A stretch of 9,257 nt of DNA from JBCCFX01 sp039029515 (lineage in GTDB: Bacteria > Planctomycetota > Phycisphaerae > Phycisphaerales > SM1A02): NCBI GenBank assembly GCA_039029515.1, contig JBCCFX010000162.1, forward strand, positions 1-9,257. The letters run 5' to 3'. This document shows positions 1 to 6,641 of this stretch, one piece after another (the first letter of the stretch is position 1; every line of letters begins with the position of its first letter). The notes below the pieces were generated by a model. It saw only the letters and a list, made by a program, of their open reading frames with translations. It searched no databases and was not told where the DNA came from. Both the position numbers and the translations under genes were made by a program.

Positions 1-780
1 ATGGGCGGTTCCGGGTCAGGTAAATCCACGATGTTGCGCACGATGGTCGGGTCGATTCAACCGACATCCGGTTCGGTGCATCTGTTCGGACAGAACGTCT
101 GCAACCTTGATGAAGCAGACATGAATGATGTGCGCAAGCGCTTCGGCATTCTGTTTCAGTCTGGCGCGCTCTTTCAATCGATGACGATTGCTGAGAACGT
201 CGCGCTGCCGCTGCAGGAACACAGCAGGCTCGATCAGGCGATCATCGACATTCAGGTGAAGATCAAGCTCGAACTGGTCGGGCTGCGCGAACACGCTGAC
301 AAGTATCCCGCGCAGATCTCCGGCGGCATGAAGAAGCGCGCCGGTCTGGCGCGTGCGCTGTCACTGGACCCCAAGTTGTTGTTCTACGATGAACCATCGG
401 CAGGGCTCGATCCCGTCACCAGTGCGCAGATCGATGAGCTGATCATCAAGCTGTCACGTGAACTCGGTGTGACCAGCGTCGTGGTGACACACGAGATGGA
501 TTCGGCCTTTGCCATTGCCGATCGGATGGCGATGCTCGACAAGGGCCGCATGATGTTGGTCGATACCCGTGCGAACTTCGAAGCGATGCGCGACACCGAA
601 GGTGAGGCCGTCAAACAGATGGATGAGGACGGCCAGCTCATCCGCCAGTTCCTGAGAGGCGATCCGGTTGGCCCGATCACGCATCGCAAGGCCAAGACGA
701 ACTACGCCGAGGATCTGCTCGGTGAGCAGCCGACTTCCTTTGGCGAAGGACGCTCGATTGAGCCGACACGGAATGCGTGA
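1..780 (+). CDS. mlaF: MlaF-type ABC transporter ATP-binding protein (5' end cut off by the window)
   Basis: This is the cytoplasmic ATPase of an Mla/MCE-type lipid transporter. Numbering from the first visible codon, the nucleotide-binding motifs are all present: Walker A GGSGSGKST (2-10), Q-loop Q53 in LFQSGALF, signature ISGGM (106-110) followed by KKRAGLARA, Walker B LLFYDEP (126-132) and H-loop H164. The LFQSGALF and SGGMKKRAG wording and the C-terminal GDPVGPI segment are typical of MlaF rather than of importers in general. The ATG at position 1 is not the start: it encodes the Met just before the P-loop, and about 40 residues that normally precede it (first beta strands and A-loop) lie before the window. 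An MCE protein follows after 75 bp, which supports the assignment. No permease lies between them, so an MlaE homologue may be upstream. The family is certain; the substrate (phospholipid) is inferred from family and neighbour. Confidence 0.93.
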   Translation: MGGSGSGKSTMLRTMVGSIQPTSGSVHLFGQNVCNLDEADMNDVRKRFGILFQSGALFQSMTIAENVALPLQEHSRLDQAIIDIQVKIKLELVGLREHADKYPAQISGGMKKRAGLARALSLDPKLLFYDEPSAGLDPVTSAQIDELIIKLSRELGVTSVVVTHEMDSAFAIADRMAMLDKGRMMLVDTRANFEAMRDTEGEAVKQMDEDGQLIRQFLRGDPVGPITHRKAKTNYAEDLLGEQPTSFGEGRSIEPTRNA

Positions 781-805
781 TCGCCCCGCGGTCTGCCCGA
801 ACGGA

Positions 806-811
806 TACACT
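806..811 (+). promoter_or_regulatory. Possible -10 box TACACT upstream of the MCE gene
   Basis: TACACT, preceded by CGGA, lies in the 75-bp gap between the ATPase and MCE genes and matches TATAAT at four of six positions. A start point near 818 would give a leader of about 38 nt containing the GGAG at 845-848. No good -35 hexamer is visible 16-18 bp upstream. The same TAnACT form precedes two other genes in the window, which is the main reason to list it. The MCE gene could also simply be co-transcribed with the ATPase gene. Confidence 0.35.
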
Positions 812-844
812 CTGCGTCCGTTGGTACGACCTGTTCGTCCTCCC

Positions 845-848
845 GGAG
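845..848 (+). promoter_or_regulatory. Ribosome binding site (GGAG) for the MCE gene
   Basis: GGAG ends 7 nt before the ATG at 856. It supports that start, which also places the membrane anchor correctly near the N-terminus. Confidence 0.6.
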
Positions 849-855
849 TCGAGCA

Positions 856-2178
856 ATGACCACGTCCAGAGATCGCAGGCGAAACAACGTTCGAGCCGGC
901 ATTTTCGTATTGCTGTCCATCGCGATCGGCCTCGCCATCCTGTTTGCCCTGACCGATGCGTGGAGTGCGTTCACCCAGAAGACCAATACGTATGTGGTCA
1001 CGTATCAGGTTGAGGATGGCGTCAGCAGCCTGTCGCGCGGGTCTCAGGTGCGTGTCGGCGGCCTGGACATGGGAAAGGTCACATCCGTCGATGTGATCGA
1101 TGCCGATACGACATCGCCGCGCATCGATGTGCATTTTGACCTGCCTGAGGACATTGCTCTCCGAGATGACGCACGCATCGAGATCGGTGCGAGCTTTATT
1201 GGCGCGGAAGCATGGCTGGACATTACCAGCCTCGGCTCCGATGGCGCCACCATGGTCGACGATGGCGGTCGTCTCGTCGGTACGCCCGATCCCGGTCTGC
1301 TCGCCGGCGTCCTCGGTGGCGATGGTGGCGGTCTGCTTGCCACGGCGAGTGATCTCGTCGATCGGGTATCCACGGACTACGACGACATCATTCGTCCGAC
1401 ACTGGAAGATGTGCGCGGGATCACCGGCGATGCTCGTGAGAATCGCTGGCCCGAATGGGCCGATGCTGTCGGTCGTGTGCTTGCCACCATTGAATCGACC
1501 GCGACAAACGCGGATGGCACGGTCGCCGATGCTCGGGCGTTCGTTCGCGAATGGCAGGCGTACTCGGATGAAGTACGGCCCAAGGTCACGACCGCGGTCG
1601 ACAATGTTGTTGCGGCCACGGACGAAGTGAAAATTGCCGCCGAAGACGTCGATGCGATTGCGCAGAACTTCACCGAAGCGTCGGTTGATGTGAAAGAGCT
1701 CGTGGCTGAGTTCAAGGAACGCGGTGCGCCGATTCTTGATACCGCAGAACGCGTGCTCGGGAATGCCGATGAAGCATTGATCAGCGTTGAATCGCTTGTC
1801 GATGAAGTTCAGCGTGATTATCCCGCGTGGGCCACCGACTTCAGTGAAGTCATGGGCAACGCCGCGCTCGCATCGCAGCAGGTCAAGCTCGCCGGCATTG
1901 AAATTCGCCGAAGCCCGTGGAAGATCCTCTACCGACCAACCGCAAGTGAACTCGATCATGAACTGCTCTACGAGGCCGCACGGTCGTTCGCACTCGGCGT
2001 GACCGACCTCAAGACGACGACGCGCACGACCGAACGACTGTTGACTGAGCATGCCGGTCTGCTGCAGGATGACCCGGCAGCAATGCAGCGCGTGCGCGAC
2101 AATCTTCTGAATTCGCTCGGCCGGTATGAGCAGGCGCAGACGCAGTTGTTCGACATCCTGCTTGAATCTTCGCCCTGA
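856..2178 (+). CDS. MlaD/MCE-family protein, membrane-anchored lipid transport subunit
   Basis: 440 residues. A basic N-terminus (TSRDRRRNNVR) leads into one membrane helix at about 14-34. The MCE domain follows at about 44-124, including the diagnostic stretch VRVGGLDMGKVTSV (66-79). Residues 125-160 contain a Gly-rich linker (GGDGGG near 154-159), and the rest is long and mostly helical, with coiled-coil character at about 225-330 and again at 375-435. MCE domains form hexameric rings that carry lipids across the periplasm, and long helical tails can extend them into tunnels. E. coli MlaD is about 183 residues, so this is one of the larger single-MCE proteins and could bridge more of the periplasm; that last point is inference. 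It works with the ATPase encoded just upstream and a permease not seen here. Family assignment is firm, cargo unknown. Confidence 0.9.
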   Translation: MTTSRDRRRNNVRAGIFVLLSIAIGLAILFALTDAWSAFTQKTNTYVVTYQVEDGVSSLSRGSQVRVGGLDMGKVTSVDVIDADTTSPRIDVHFDLPEDIALRDDARIEIGASFIGAEAWLDITSLGSDGATMVDDGGRLVGTPDPGLLAGVLGGDGGGLLATASDLVDRVSTDYDDIIRPTLEDVRGITGDARENRWPEWADAVGRVLATIESTATNADGTVADARAFVREWQAYSDEVRPKVTTAVDNVVAATDEVKIAAEDVDAIAQNFTEASVDVKELVAEFKERGAPILDTAERVLGNADEALISVESLVDEVQRDYPAWATDFSEVMGNAALASQQVKLAGIEIRRSPWKILYRPTASELDHELLYEAARSFALGVTDLKTTTRTTERLLTEHAGLLQDDPAAMQRVRDNLLNSLGRYEQAQTQLFDILLESSP

Positions 2179-2186
2179 TTGCCGTG

Positions 2187-3044
2187 ATGAATGAGCCTGA
2201 CGCGAAGGTCACAGCGCGCACGCCGATCACCATTGACGATCTTGAGGATCCGAGGATCGAGGTTTTTCGCGATGTGCGCGAGAAGGATCTGCGCGGCCGT
2301 AAGCACTTGTTTGTCGGCGAGTCGGAGCTTGTACTTCGGCGCATGGTCAGGCAGCCAGATCGACTGCATGCGATCCTCCTGACACATCAGAAGTATGACC
2401 GTGTCCGTGATGACCTCCGGACGGTTCCCTCGCACGTGCCGATCTACGTCACCGATGTCGAGCGACTCAGCCAGATCGCGGGCTTTCACATTCATCGCGG
2501 CGTGCTCGTCACCGGTCACCGGCCAACCGCTGAGCAACTGTCGATGGATTCTGCGTTTGCCGGATTGCGCGATCGCGCATCGCTGACATTTGTGATCGCG
2601 GAGGGACTCACGAACGTCGACAATATTGGTGCGCTGTTCCGAAACGCCGCCGCATTCGGTGTCGACGGCATTCTGCTCGATCCAACGTGTTGCGATCCGC
2701 TGTACCGCAAAGCCGTGCGCGTCTCGATGGGGCATACGCTCTCAACGCCATACGCAGTCGCGCAGTCGTGGCCGGACGACCTCGACCGGCTTCGTGATGA
2801 GTGGGGCGTGCGCATCGTCGCCGCCGAAATCACTGGGGCATCACAGCCCGTGTGGACGATGCCGAACGCGCCGCGACAAGCATTGTTGTTCGGTTCTGAG
2901 GGTCACGGCGTGTCGGACGGTGCGATCAGACGCTGCGATGGCGTGTTTCATGTCCCGATGCATGGCGACGTACCATCGTTGAACGTCGGTGTGGCATCCG
3001 CGGTGATGCTGTACGAATGGATGCGCCCGGGACGCTCCGTCTGA
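2187..3044 (+). CDS. SpoU/TrmH-family RNA 2'-O-methyltransferase
   Basis: 285 residues from the ATG at 2187; an in-frame GTG at 2184 would add one residue. There is no clear Shine-Dalgarno, and the start lies 5-8 nt after the MCE stop, so translation may be coupled. Residues about 25-110 look like the L30e-like RNA-binding domain of this family, ending in HRGVLV. The catalytic SPOUT domain follows, with motif 1 carrying N143, N146, G148 and R152 in GLTNVDNIGALFRN, motif 2 LLFGSEGHGVS (about 233-243) and motif 3 VPMHGDVPSLNV (about 256-267, S264-L265-N266). These motifs form the trefoil-knot SAM site and the dimer interface. The enzyme should methylate a ribose 2'-OH in rRNA or tRNA. Sequence alone does not show which nucleotide, so no RlmB, TrmH or TsnR name is given. 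It is probably co-transcribed with the transport genes. Confidence 0.9.
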   Translation: MNEPDAKVTARTPITIDDLEDPRIEVFRDVREKDLRGRKHLFVGESELVLRRMVRQPDRLHAILLTHQKYDRVRDDLRTVPSHVPIYVTDVERLSQIAGFHIHRGVLVTGHRPTAEQLSMDSAFAGLRDRASLTFVIAEGLTNVDNIGALFRNAAAFGVDGILLDPTCCDPLYRKAVRVSMGHTLSTPYAVAQSWPDDLDRLRDEWGVRIVAAEITGASQPVWTMPNAPRQALLFGSEGHGVSDGAIRRCDGVFHVPMHGDVPSLNVGVASAVMLYEWMRPGRSV

Positions 3045-3054
3045 AAATCAGTCT

Positions 3055-3082
3055 TTGAATCCGTTTGGCCGGTCGCTATCGT
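3055..3082 (+). promoter_or_regulatory. Possible sigma70-type promoter before the lipoprotein gene
   Basis: TTGAAT (3055-3060) and TATCGT (3077-3082) are separated by 16 bp, and each matches the consensus at four of six positions. A start near 3089 would give a leader of about 27 nt containing the GGAGG at 3104-3108. The match is moderate and could be chance. Confidence 0.3.
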
Positions 3083-3103
3083 GAAGACTCACGCACGAAG
3101 TGC

Positions 3104-3108
3104 GGAGG
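3104..3108 (+). promoter_or_regulatory. Ribosome binding site (GGAGG) for the lipoprotein gene
   Basis: GGAGG ends 7 nt before the ATG at 3116. This decides the start: an upstream in-frame TTG at 3065 would add 17 polar residues in front of the signal peptide. Confidence 0.7.
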
Positions 3109-3115
3109 AGCATGC

Positions 3116-3808
3116 ATGCGCGGCTTGTTGAATGTCATTCTGGGGTGTTTCGTGGTCGTGGTCTCTGGGTGTTCATCCATGGATGACGAGCAGACGCCGA
3201 TGCCGCCGGACGCCGTGATTCGCGTCGTCGTGCCTGCAACGTATTCCGCTGATGCCTGCGCTCGCGAAGTCGCCGCAGTCATGGAGCGCATGCGCGCACG
3301 CGATACCATCCGAACGGTCGCGAGCGATCCGAAAGTCCAGGCGACGGACTACGCATCGGTCTACGAATTCGGCACCGACGCTGAGTTGAAACGTTGCATG
3401 ATGGATCTGAACACGGATCTCACCATCACGCCGGATGACCAGGTTGGCATCATTGGTATTCGGCTGGATGTGATGTCGACGCCTGAGGATCGCCGGACGA
3501 TCATCACGGCGCTGCACGAAGCGGTGCGCGATGGAATTCAGGATGATGCACAGCGTGCGATCCGGGAGACCGTTGAGATCGTGAACGCGCAGTGCAAAGT
3601 CATGCAGCGTGAACACCAGCAGTTGCTCGGCATCATTCGGACATTTCAATCGTCGCCGCAGCCGGATACGGTGGAGTTGGAAGTCCTGCAGCACCGGCTG
3701 ACGGAACTTGGAGACCGCGTTCATGCATGCGAGCGCGAGCTTGAGGATCTGCGGCGGGCAAGTCTCGCGCCACCGTCACCAGCGCTGGAGTTGATGATTC
3801 GGCCGTGA
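3116..3808 (+). CDS. Predicted lipoprotein of unknown function, faintly Wzz-like
   Basis: 230 residues from the ATG at 3116. The N-terminus is a lipoprotein signal peptide: MRGLLN, a hydrophobic run to about residue 16, then lipobox V16-S17-G18-C19, so the mature protein should be lipidated on C19. Acidic and polar residues (SSMDDEQ) follow directly. The middle (about 38-145) has the order strand-helix-strand seen in Wzz/GumC periplasmic domains: VVVPATYSADACAREVAAV near the start, then GIIGIRLDVMSTPEDRRTI, then a long helix (about 140-225) with heptad-like spacing, interrupted near QSSPQPD. Wzz proteins normally have two membrane helices and no lipobox, so the resemblance is weak and no function is claimed. 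Cysteines occur at about 42, 101 and 158. It appears to be a single-gene unit, convergent with murA. Confidence 0.75.
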   Translation: MRGLLNVILGCFVVVVSGCSSMDDEQTPMPPDAVIRVVVPATYSADACAREVAAVMERMRARDTIRTVASDPKVQATDYASVYEFGTDAELKRCMMDLNTDLTITPDDQVGIIGIRLDVMSTPEDRRTIITALHEAVRDGIQDDAQRAIRETVEIVNAQCKVMQREHQQLLGIIRTFQSSPQPDTVELEVLQHRLTELGDRVHACERELEDLRRASLAPPSPALELMIRP

Positions 3809-3828
3809 GGCAGCGAAGAGCGGTTAGC

Positions 3829-3856
3829 TATCAGCCATCAGCTCTCAGCTTTCAGA
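3829..3856. repeat. Degenerate heptamer repeat, block A (TATCAGC type, four units)
   Basis: Four consecutive 7-bp units read TATCAGC, CATCAGC, TCTCAGC and TTTCAGA, consensus YNTCAGC. The block lies 20 bp after the lipoprotein stop, between convergent genes. Units differ mainly at the first two positions. Confidence 0.8.
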
Positions 3857-3867
3857 GAGAATTCTCT
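3856..3867. repeat. 12-bp perfect palindrome AGAGAATTCTCT
   Basis: This self-complementary 12-mer sits at the junction of the two heptamer blocks, where the phase slips by one base. It could be a protein site or the result of the two blocks meeting; nothing further can be said. Confidence 0.5.
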
Positions 3868-3932
3868 ACCCTCTACTCTCTACTTTCTACTCTCAACTCT
3901 CTCCTCTCTACTTTCGCTCTTCTACTCGCTCG
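3863..3932. repeat. Degenerate heptamer repeat, block B (TCTCTAC type, about ten units)
   Basis: Ten in-phase 7-bp units: TCTCTAC, CCTCTAC, TCTCTAC, TTTCTAC, TCTCAAC, TCTCTCC, TCTCTAC, TTTCGCT, CTTCTAC and TCGCTCG. The consensus is TCTCTAC, with divergence greatest toward murA. The plus strand is almost pure pyrimidine. The last unit ends two bases before the complement of the murA stop codon, so the block fills the convergent gap. It shares the pattern YNTCNNC with block A. It resembles the short tandemly repeated repetitive (STRR) heptamers described in cyanobacteria, though the unit sequence differs. Confidence 0.85.
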
Positions 3933-3934
3933 CC

Positions 3935-5278
3935 TCACACCTTGGCGGCGGCTCGCGTACCGGTGAGCACTTCGATCTCCGGCGTCTGATCCTTCTCAGG
4001 ATTGAATCGCGTGATGTTCGCGCCCAGCGCATTGAGTGTTTCTTCCATCCGGCTGTACCCGCGATCCAGGTGATACACGCGGCTGACGGTCGTCTCACCT
4101 TCGGCTACCAGCCCGGCCAGCACCAGGCTCGCCGATGCGCGTAGATCACTCGCCATCACCGGGGCGCCGATCAACTTCGGCACACCCTGAACAACCGCGG
4201 TCGGTCCCTGGCGGAACACGTTCGCGCCCATCCGGGTCAGTTCCGCGACGTGCATGAAACGCTCGGGATAGATCTTCTCCGTCACGATGCTGTTGCCATC
4301 CGCAAGACAGAGCAGCGTCATCATCTGAGCCTGCAAGTCCGTCGGGAATCCCGGATACGGTTGCGTGGTGAGAATCACCGGCTTGAGTCGGCGTTCGCTC
4401 GTCACCTGTACCGTGCAGCGGCGCGGATCTTCGGACTCATCGATGCGCGCCACGTTCACGCCGACGGCACGCAGGCCTTCGACGACGCCGAGCAGATAGT
4501 CGTACGGAAAGTCATCGAGCATGACATCGCCGTTCGTGATCGCGGCGGCGATGGCATACGTGCCGGCAACGATGCGGTCGGGGATGATCGGATGGTCGGC
4601 GCCGCCGAGTTGCTCCACGCCTTCGATGGTGATGCGCGGTGTACCCGCGCCGCTGATCTTCGCGCCCATCGCGTTGAGCAGGATGGCGAGATCCACGATC
4701 TCCGGCTCGCATGCTGCGGACTCGATGGTTGTCGTCCCTTCGGCGAGCGTGGCGGCGGACATGACGTTCGCGGTCCCGAGCACGGTCGATCCGAACGGGC
4801 CGCCCAGGAAGATCGTCGTGCCACGAAGCTTGTCGGCGGTGCCGATGATGTTGCCGCCTTCGAGTTCGAACTCGGCCCCCAGCGCTTCGAGGCCCCGCAG
4901 GTGGAGGTCGACCGGGCGGGCACCGAACGCGCAGCCGCCGGGCATGGACACGATGGCCTTCTTTCGTCGCGCGAGCAGTGGTCCGAGCACGCAGATGCTC
5001 GCCCGCATTGTTCGGACGATGTCGTATCGCGCATGGACCTGGGTGGTGTCGACAGGCCGGAGGGTGATCGTGCCGTGCGTGCCGTCGGACTGGACGCCCA
5101 GTTCACGGAGCAGGTTGAGCATGTTCTTCCCGTCCGAGAGCTCGGGAATACCGCGCAGGACGACCTCATCATCGCTGAGGAGGGCGGTCGCCATGAGCGG
5201 GAGCATCGCGTTCTTCGAGCCATCAATGGCGATACGGCCGGCGAGGCGAGTGCCTCCCTGAATTCGAAATGCATCCAC
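3935..5278 (-). CDS. murA: UDP-N-acetylglucosamine 1-carboxyvinyltransferase
   Basis: MurA transfers enolpyruvate from PEP to UDP-GlcNAc in the cytoplasm, the first committed step of peptidoglycan synthesis. The 447-residue protein is complete: S21-K22-N23-A24 carries the catalytic Lys, RTMRASICVLGPLLARR (89-105) carries the substrate-binding Arg residues, and PGGCAFGARPVDLHL (113-127) is the active-site loop with Cys at 116. YPGFPTDLQAQ (308-318) contributes Asp314, and YHLDRGYSRME (402-412) contributes Arg406, equivalent to Arg397 of E. coli. The loop Cys is the residue fosfomycin alkylates, so the enzyme should be of the sensitive type. It is about 28 residues longer than E. coli MurA, with part of the excess in the C-terminal tail after about 428. 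The start is GTG at 5278, giving MDAFRIQGG as in homologues; a weak AAAGG lies about 12 nt upstream. It is the only large minus-strand gene and appears monocistronic. Confidence 0.97.
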   Translation of the reverse strand: MDAFRIQGGTRLAGRIAIDGSKNAMLPLMATALLSDDEVVLRGIPELSDGKNMLNLLRELGVQSDGTHGTITLRPVDTTQVHARYDIVRTMRASICVLGPLLARRKKAIVSMPGGCAFGARPVDLHLRGLEALGAEFELEGGNIIGTADKLRGTTIFLGGPFGSTVLGTANVMSAATLAEGTTTIESAACEPEIVDLAILLNAMGAKISGAGTPRITIEGVEQLGGADHPIIPDRIVAGTYAIAAAITNGDVMLDDFPYDYLLGVVEGLRAVGVNVARIDESEDPRRCTVQVTSERRLKPVILTTQPYPGFPTDLQAQMMTLLCLADGNSIVTEKIYPERFMHVAELTRMGANVFRQGPTAVVQGVPKLIGAPVMASDLRASASLVLAGLVAEGETTVSRVYHLDRGYSRMEETLNALGANITRFNPEKDQTPEIEVLTGTRAAAKV

Positions 5279-5367
5279 GGCGACGAGACCTTTCGTTGGG
5301 GACCGGCGGCGACAAACAGACAGATCAATCGCTCGACTTATCGGCCGCGATCACCCGTCAGGTTCAA

Positions 5368-5435
5368 AAGGTCGGCTCCCTGCGGAATCGGTCCAGTGAC
5401 CGACACCTTCTCCAGAGTGCATACCCCGCAGGGGT
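5368..5435 (+). other. Potentially structured RNA segment in the presumed 5' leader of the fibro-slime gene
   Basis: Several complementary segments overlap here. TCGGTC (5388-5393) and GACCGA (5398-5403) form a 6-bp hairpin with loop CAGT. CCCTGCGG (5378-5385) is an exact complement of CCGCAGGG (5426-5433), enclosing that hairpin. ACCCC (5423-5427) and GGGGT (5431-5435) can instead form a short local hairpin with loop GCA, excluding the 8-bp pairing. AAGGT (5368-5372) complements ACCTT (5405-5409), a further alternative. I recognise no known riboswitch family, and GC-rich DNA yields such pairings by chance fairly often. Confidence 0.3.
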
Positions 5436-5529
5436 TCGCGGCGACGGGCTCCTTTTCCTCCCTTGCCATCTTGCTTTCACGGAAGGAAACGTAATTTCGG
5501 GTTGGCGTTCGTTAGTTGATGACCAGTGG

Positions 5530-5535
5530 AAGGAG
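5530..5535 (+). promoter_or_regulatory. Strong ribosome binding site (AAGGAG) for the fibro-slime gene
   Basis: AAGGAG, within GGAAGGAG, ends 7 nt before the ATG at 5543. It is the best Shine-Dalgarno match in the window and selects 5543 over the in-frame TTG/ATG at 5516/5519, which would put eight or nine polar residues ahead of the signal peptide. Confidence 0.8.
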
Positions 5536-5542
5536 CCCCCCG

Positions 5543-6526
5543 ATGAACACGAACCTTCATGTCAAGCACGCTTCAGTCGTCGGACTGTCGCTTCTCGCAG
5601 GCGCAATGATCGTCATGCCTGCTGATTCAGTCTTTGCTCGCGGGGGGGCCGGCGAAACGCTGGTGAACAATGGCCGTATCGTTGTCGAGGATGACGGCGG
5701 CGACGACGGCAGCACCATCATCGACTACCCGGAGTTCCTCGATCTCACCGGCGTCGTTCGTGACTTCCGTGAGTTTGATGATCCGCAGGGTCATCCGGAC
5801 TTCCAGGTGCGACCTGACCGTGGCTTCGGCCACTATTGCGGCAACGTCGCACCGGTGCTCGGCGAAGACAACAAGCCTGTCTTCACCGGCAACGGCTGGA
5901 AGGTCAACAGCCAGTGGAAGGATGCCAACGGCAACCCGATCTGCTACATGCTTTTTGACAACGCTGCCGGCGATCAGGCCGGGGAAGTCGGCCTCTCAAG
6001 TACGGCAGCCATTCAATCCGGCGAGACGTTCAAGACCTGGTTCAACGATGCACCGGGCACGAACATGTCGCAGCCGCTGACGATTACGCTGCAGCGTCAG
6101 GCTGACAACAGCTATGTCTTCGATGACAAGGATGATCCGTTGTACGACGGTCTCGGCGGGTTCTTCCCGATCGAGGACCAGTTGCTCGGCAACCCGGGCG
6201 GCGCACCCGACCGGAACTTCCATTTCACCTTCGAACTCCACACGGAGTTCACCTATGAAGCGGATGCGGATCACTACTTCAAGTTCGTCGGCGACGACGA
6301 CGTCTGGGTCTACATTGACGGCAAGCTCGTCATCGACCTGGGTGGCGTACACTCCGCGACCGAACAGTACGTCCGTCTGAACCGTCTCGGCCTCGTGGAT
6401 GGTGAGACCTACCAGCTCGACTTCTTCTTTGCCGAGCGACACCGCACGCAGTCGAACTTCCGTATCGCGACGACGCTTCCGCTGCAAAGCACGCCGGTGC
6501 CGTCCGTGACCGCCGCATTCGATTGA
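5543..6526 (+). CDS. Secreted fibro-slime domain protein
   Basis: 327 residues from the ATG at 5543. A signal peptide spans about 1-32: N-region MNTNLHVKH, a hydrophobic core SVVGLSLLAGAMIV, and likely cleavage after DSVFA. Residues 35-60 are a Gly/Asp-rich linker (VEDDGGDDG). A fibro-slime domain (PA14-related) fills the rest, opening with LTGVVRDFREFDDPQGHPDF (69-88) and ending with its hallmark block: FKFVGDDDVWVYIDGKLV (246-263), DLGGVHS (265-271) and YQLDFFFAERHRTQSNFRI (290-308). The Asp-rich GDDDVW motif is the presumed calcium or sugar site by analogy with PA14 domains. C99 and C134 may form a disulfide. There is no visible C-terminal sorting signal or membrane anchor, so the protein is probably periplasmic, surface-bound or released, with an adhesive or matrix role by family analogy. 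The strong RBS and the following terminator suggest good expression as a single gene. Confidence 0.9.
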   Translation: MNTNLHVKHASVVGLSLLAGAMIVMPADSVFARGGAGETLVNNGRIVVEDDGGDDGSTIIDYPEFLDLTGVVRDFREFDDPQGHPDFQVRPDRGFGHYCGNVAPVLGEDNKPVFTGNGWKVNSQWKDANGNPICYMLFDNAAGDQAGEVGLSSTAAIQSGETFKTWFNDAPGTNMSQPLTITLQRQADNSYVFDDKDDPLYDGLGGFFPIEDQLLGNPGGAPDRNFHFTFELHTEFTYEADADHYFKFVGDDDVWVYIDGKLVIDLGGVHSATEQYVRLNRLGLVDGETYQLDFFFAERHRTQSNFRIATTLPLQSTPVPSVTAAFD

Positions 6527-6560
6527 GTCTCAACGGCTCGAATCAACCATGAAACGCCTG

Positions 6561-6589
6561 CAACGGCCCGCCACCTCGGCGGGCCGTTG
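6561..6589 (+). terminator. GC-rich hairpin, probable terminator of the fibro-slime gene
   Basis: CAACGGCCCGCC (6561-6572) and GGCGGGCCGTTG (6578-6589) form a perfect 12-bp stem with loop ACCTC, 34 bp after the stop codon. It is followed by TTCGTTC rather than a true T-run, so termination by the classical intrinsic mechanism would be imperfect. It lies upstream of the FNR promoter and should separate the two transcription units. Confidence 0.8.
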
Positions 6590-6629
6590 TCGTTCAGGCC
6601 AGGCGCGTGCCGTGGGTTGCTCGCCGGTC

Positions 6630-6635
6630 TATACT
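6630..6635 (+). promoter_or_regulatory. -10 box TATACT placed for a leaderless FNR transcript
   Basis: TATACT matches TATAAT at five of six positions. Exactly six bases (CCCGCC) separate it from the ATG at 6642, so the usual start point falls on the A of the ATG. No Shine-Dalgarno exists between them. No good -35 is seen at 6606-6612. Confidence 0.65.
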
Positions 6636-6641
6636 CCCGCC

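Larger units (their letters stand above)
5279..5542. other. Divergent intergenic region between murA and the fibro-slime gene
   Basis: 264 bp without a credible gene. It should hold the promoters of both flanking genes, but none is clear. For murA, TTGAAC (complement of 5362-5367) and GATAAG lie 19 bp apart on the minus strand, a poor arrangement. For the fibro-slime gene, TAATTT at 5492-5497 is a possible -10 box without a well-placed -35. The segment 5368-5435 can form RNA structure and is listed separately. Confidence 0.5.

Noticed and set aside
454..2052. 532-codon open frame on the minus strand across the ATPase and MCE genes
   Set aside because: It lies antisense to two well-supported genes, is rich in Arg, Gly, Asp and His without domain motifs, and reflects the GC-rich codon pattern of the opposite strand.
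3829..3932. CRISPR array
   Set aside because: The 7-bp units are contiguous with no spacers and no cas genes nearby.
5423..5435. ACCCC-GCA-GGGGT hairpin as a terminator
   Set aside because: The stem is only 5 bp, no T-run follows on either strand, and it lies between divergent genes where no transcript should end.
4250..5494. 414-codon open frame on the plus strand opposite murA
   Set aside because: murA on the other strand has every catalytic motif; the antisense product is a His/Arg/Ala-rich string with no recognisable fold and runs into the intergenic region.
6549..6641. N-terminal extension of the FNR from the ATG at 6549
   Set aside because: It would translate the 12-bp terminator stem and the -10 box, has no RBS, and adds 31 Arg-rich residues with no FNR family match.
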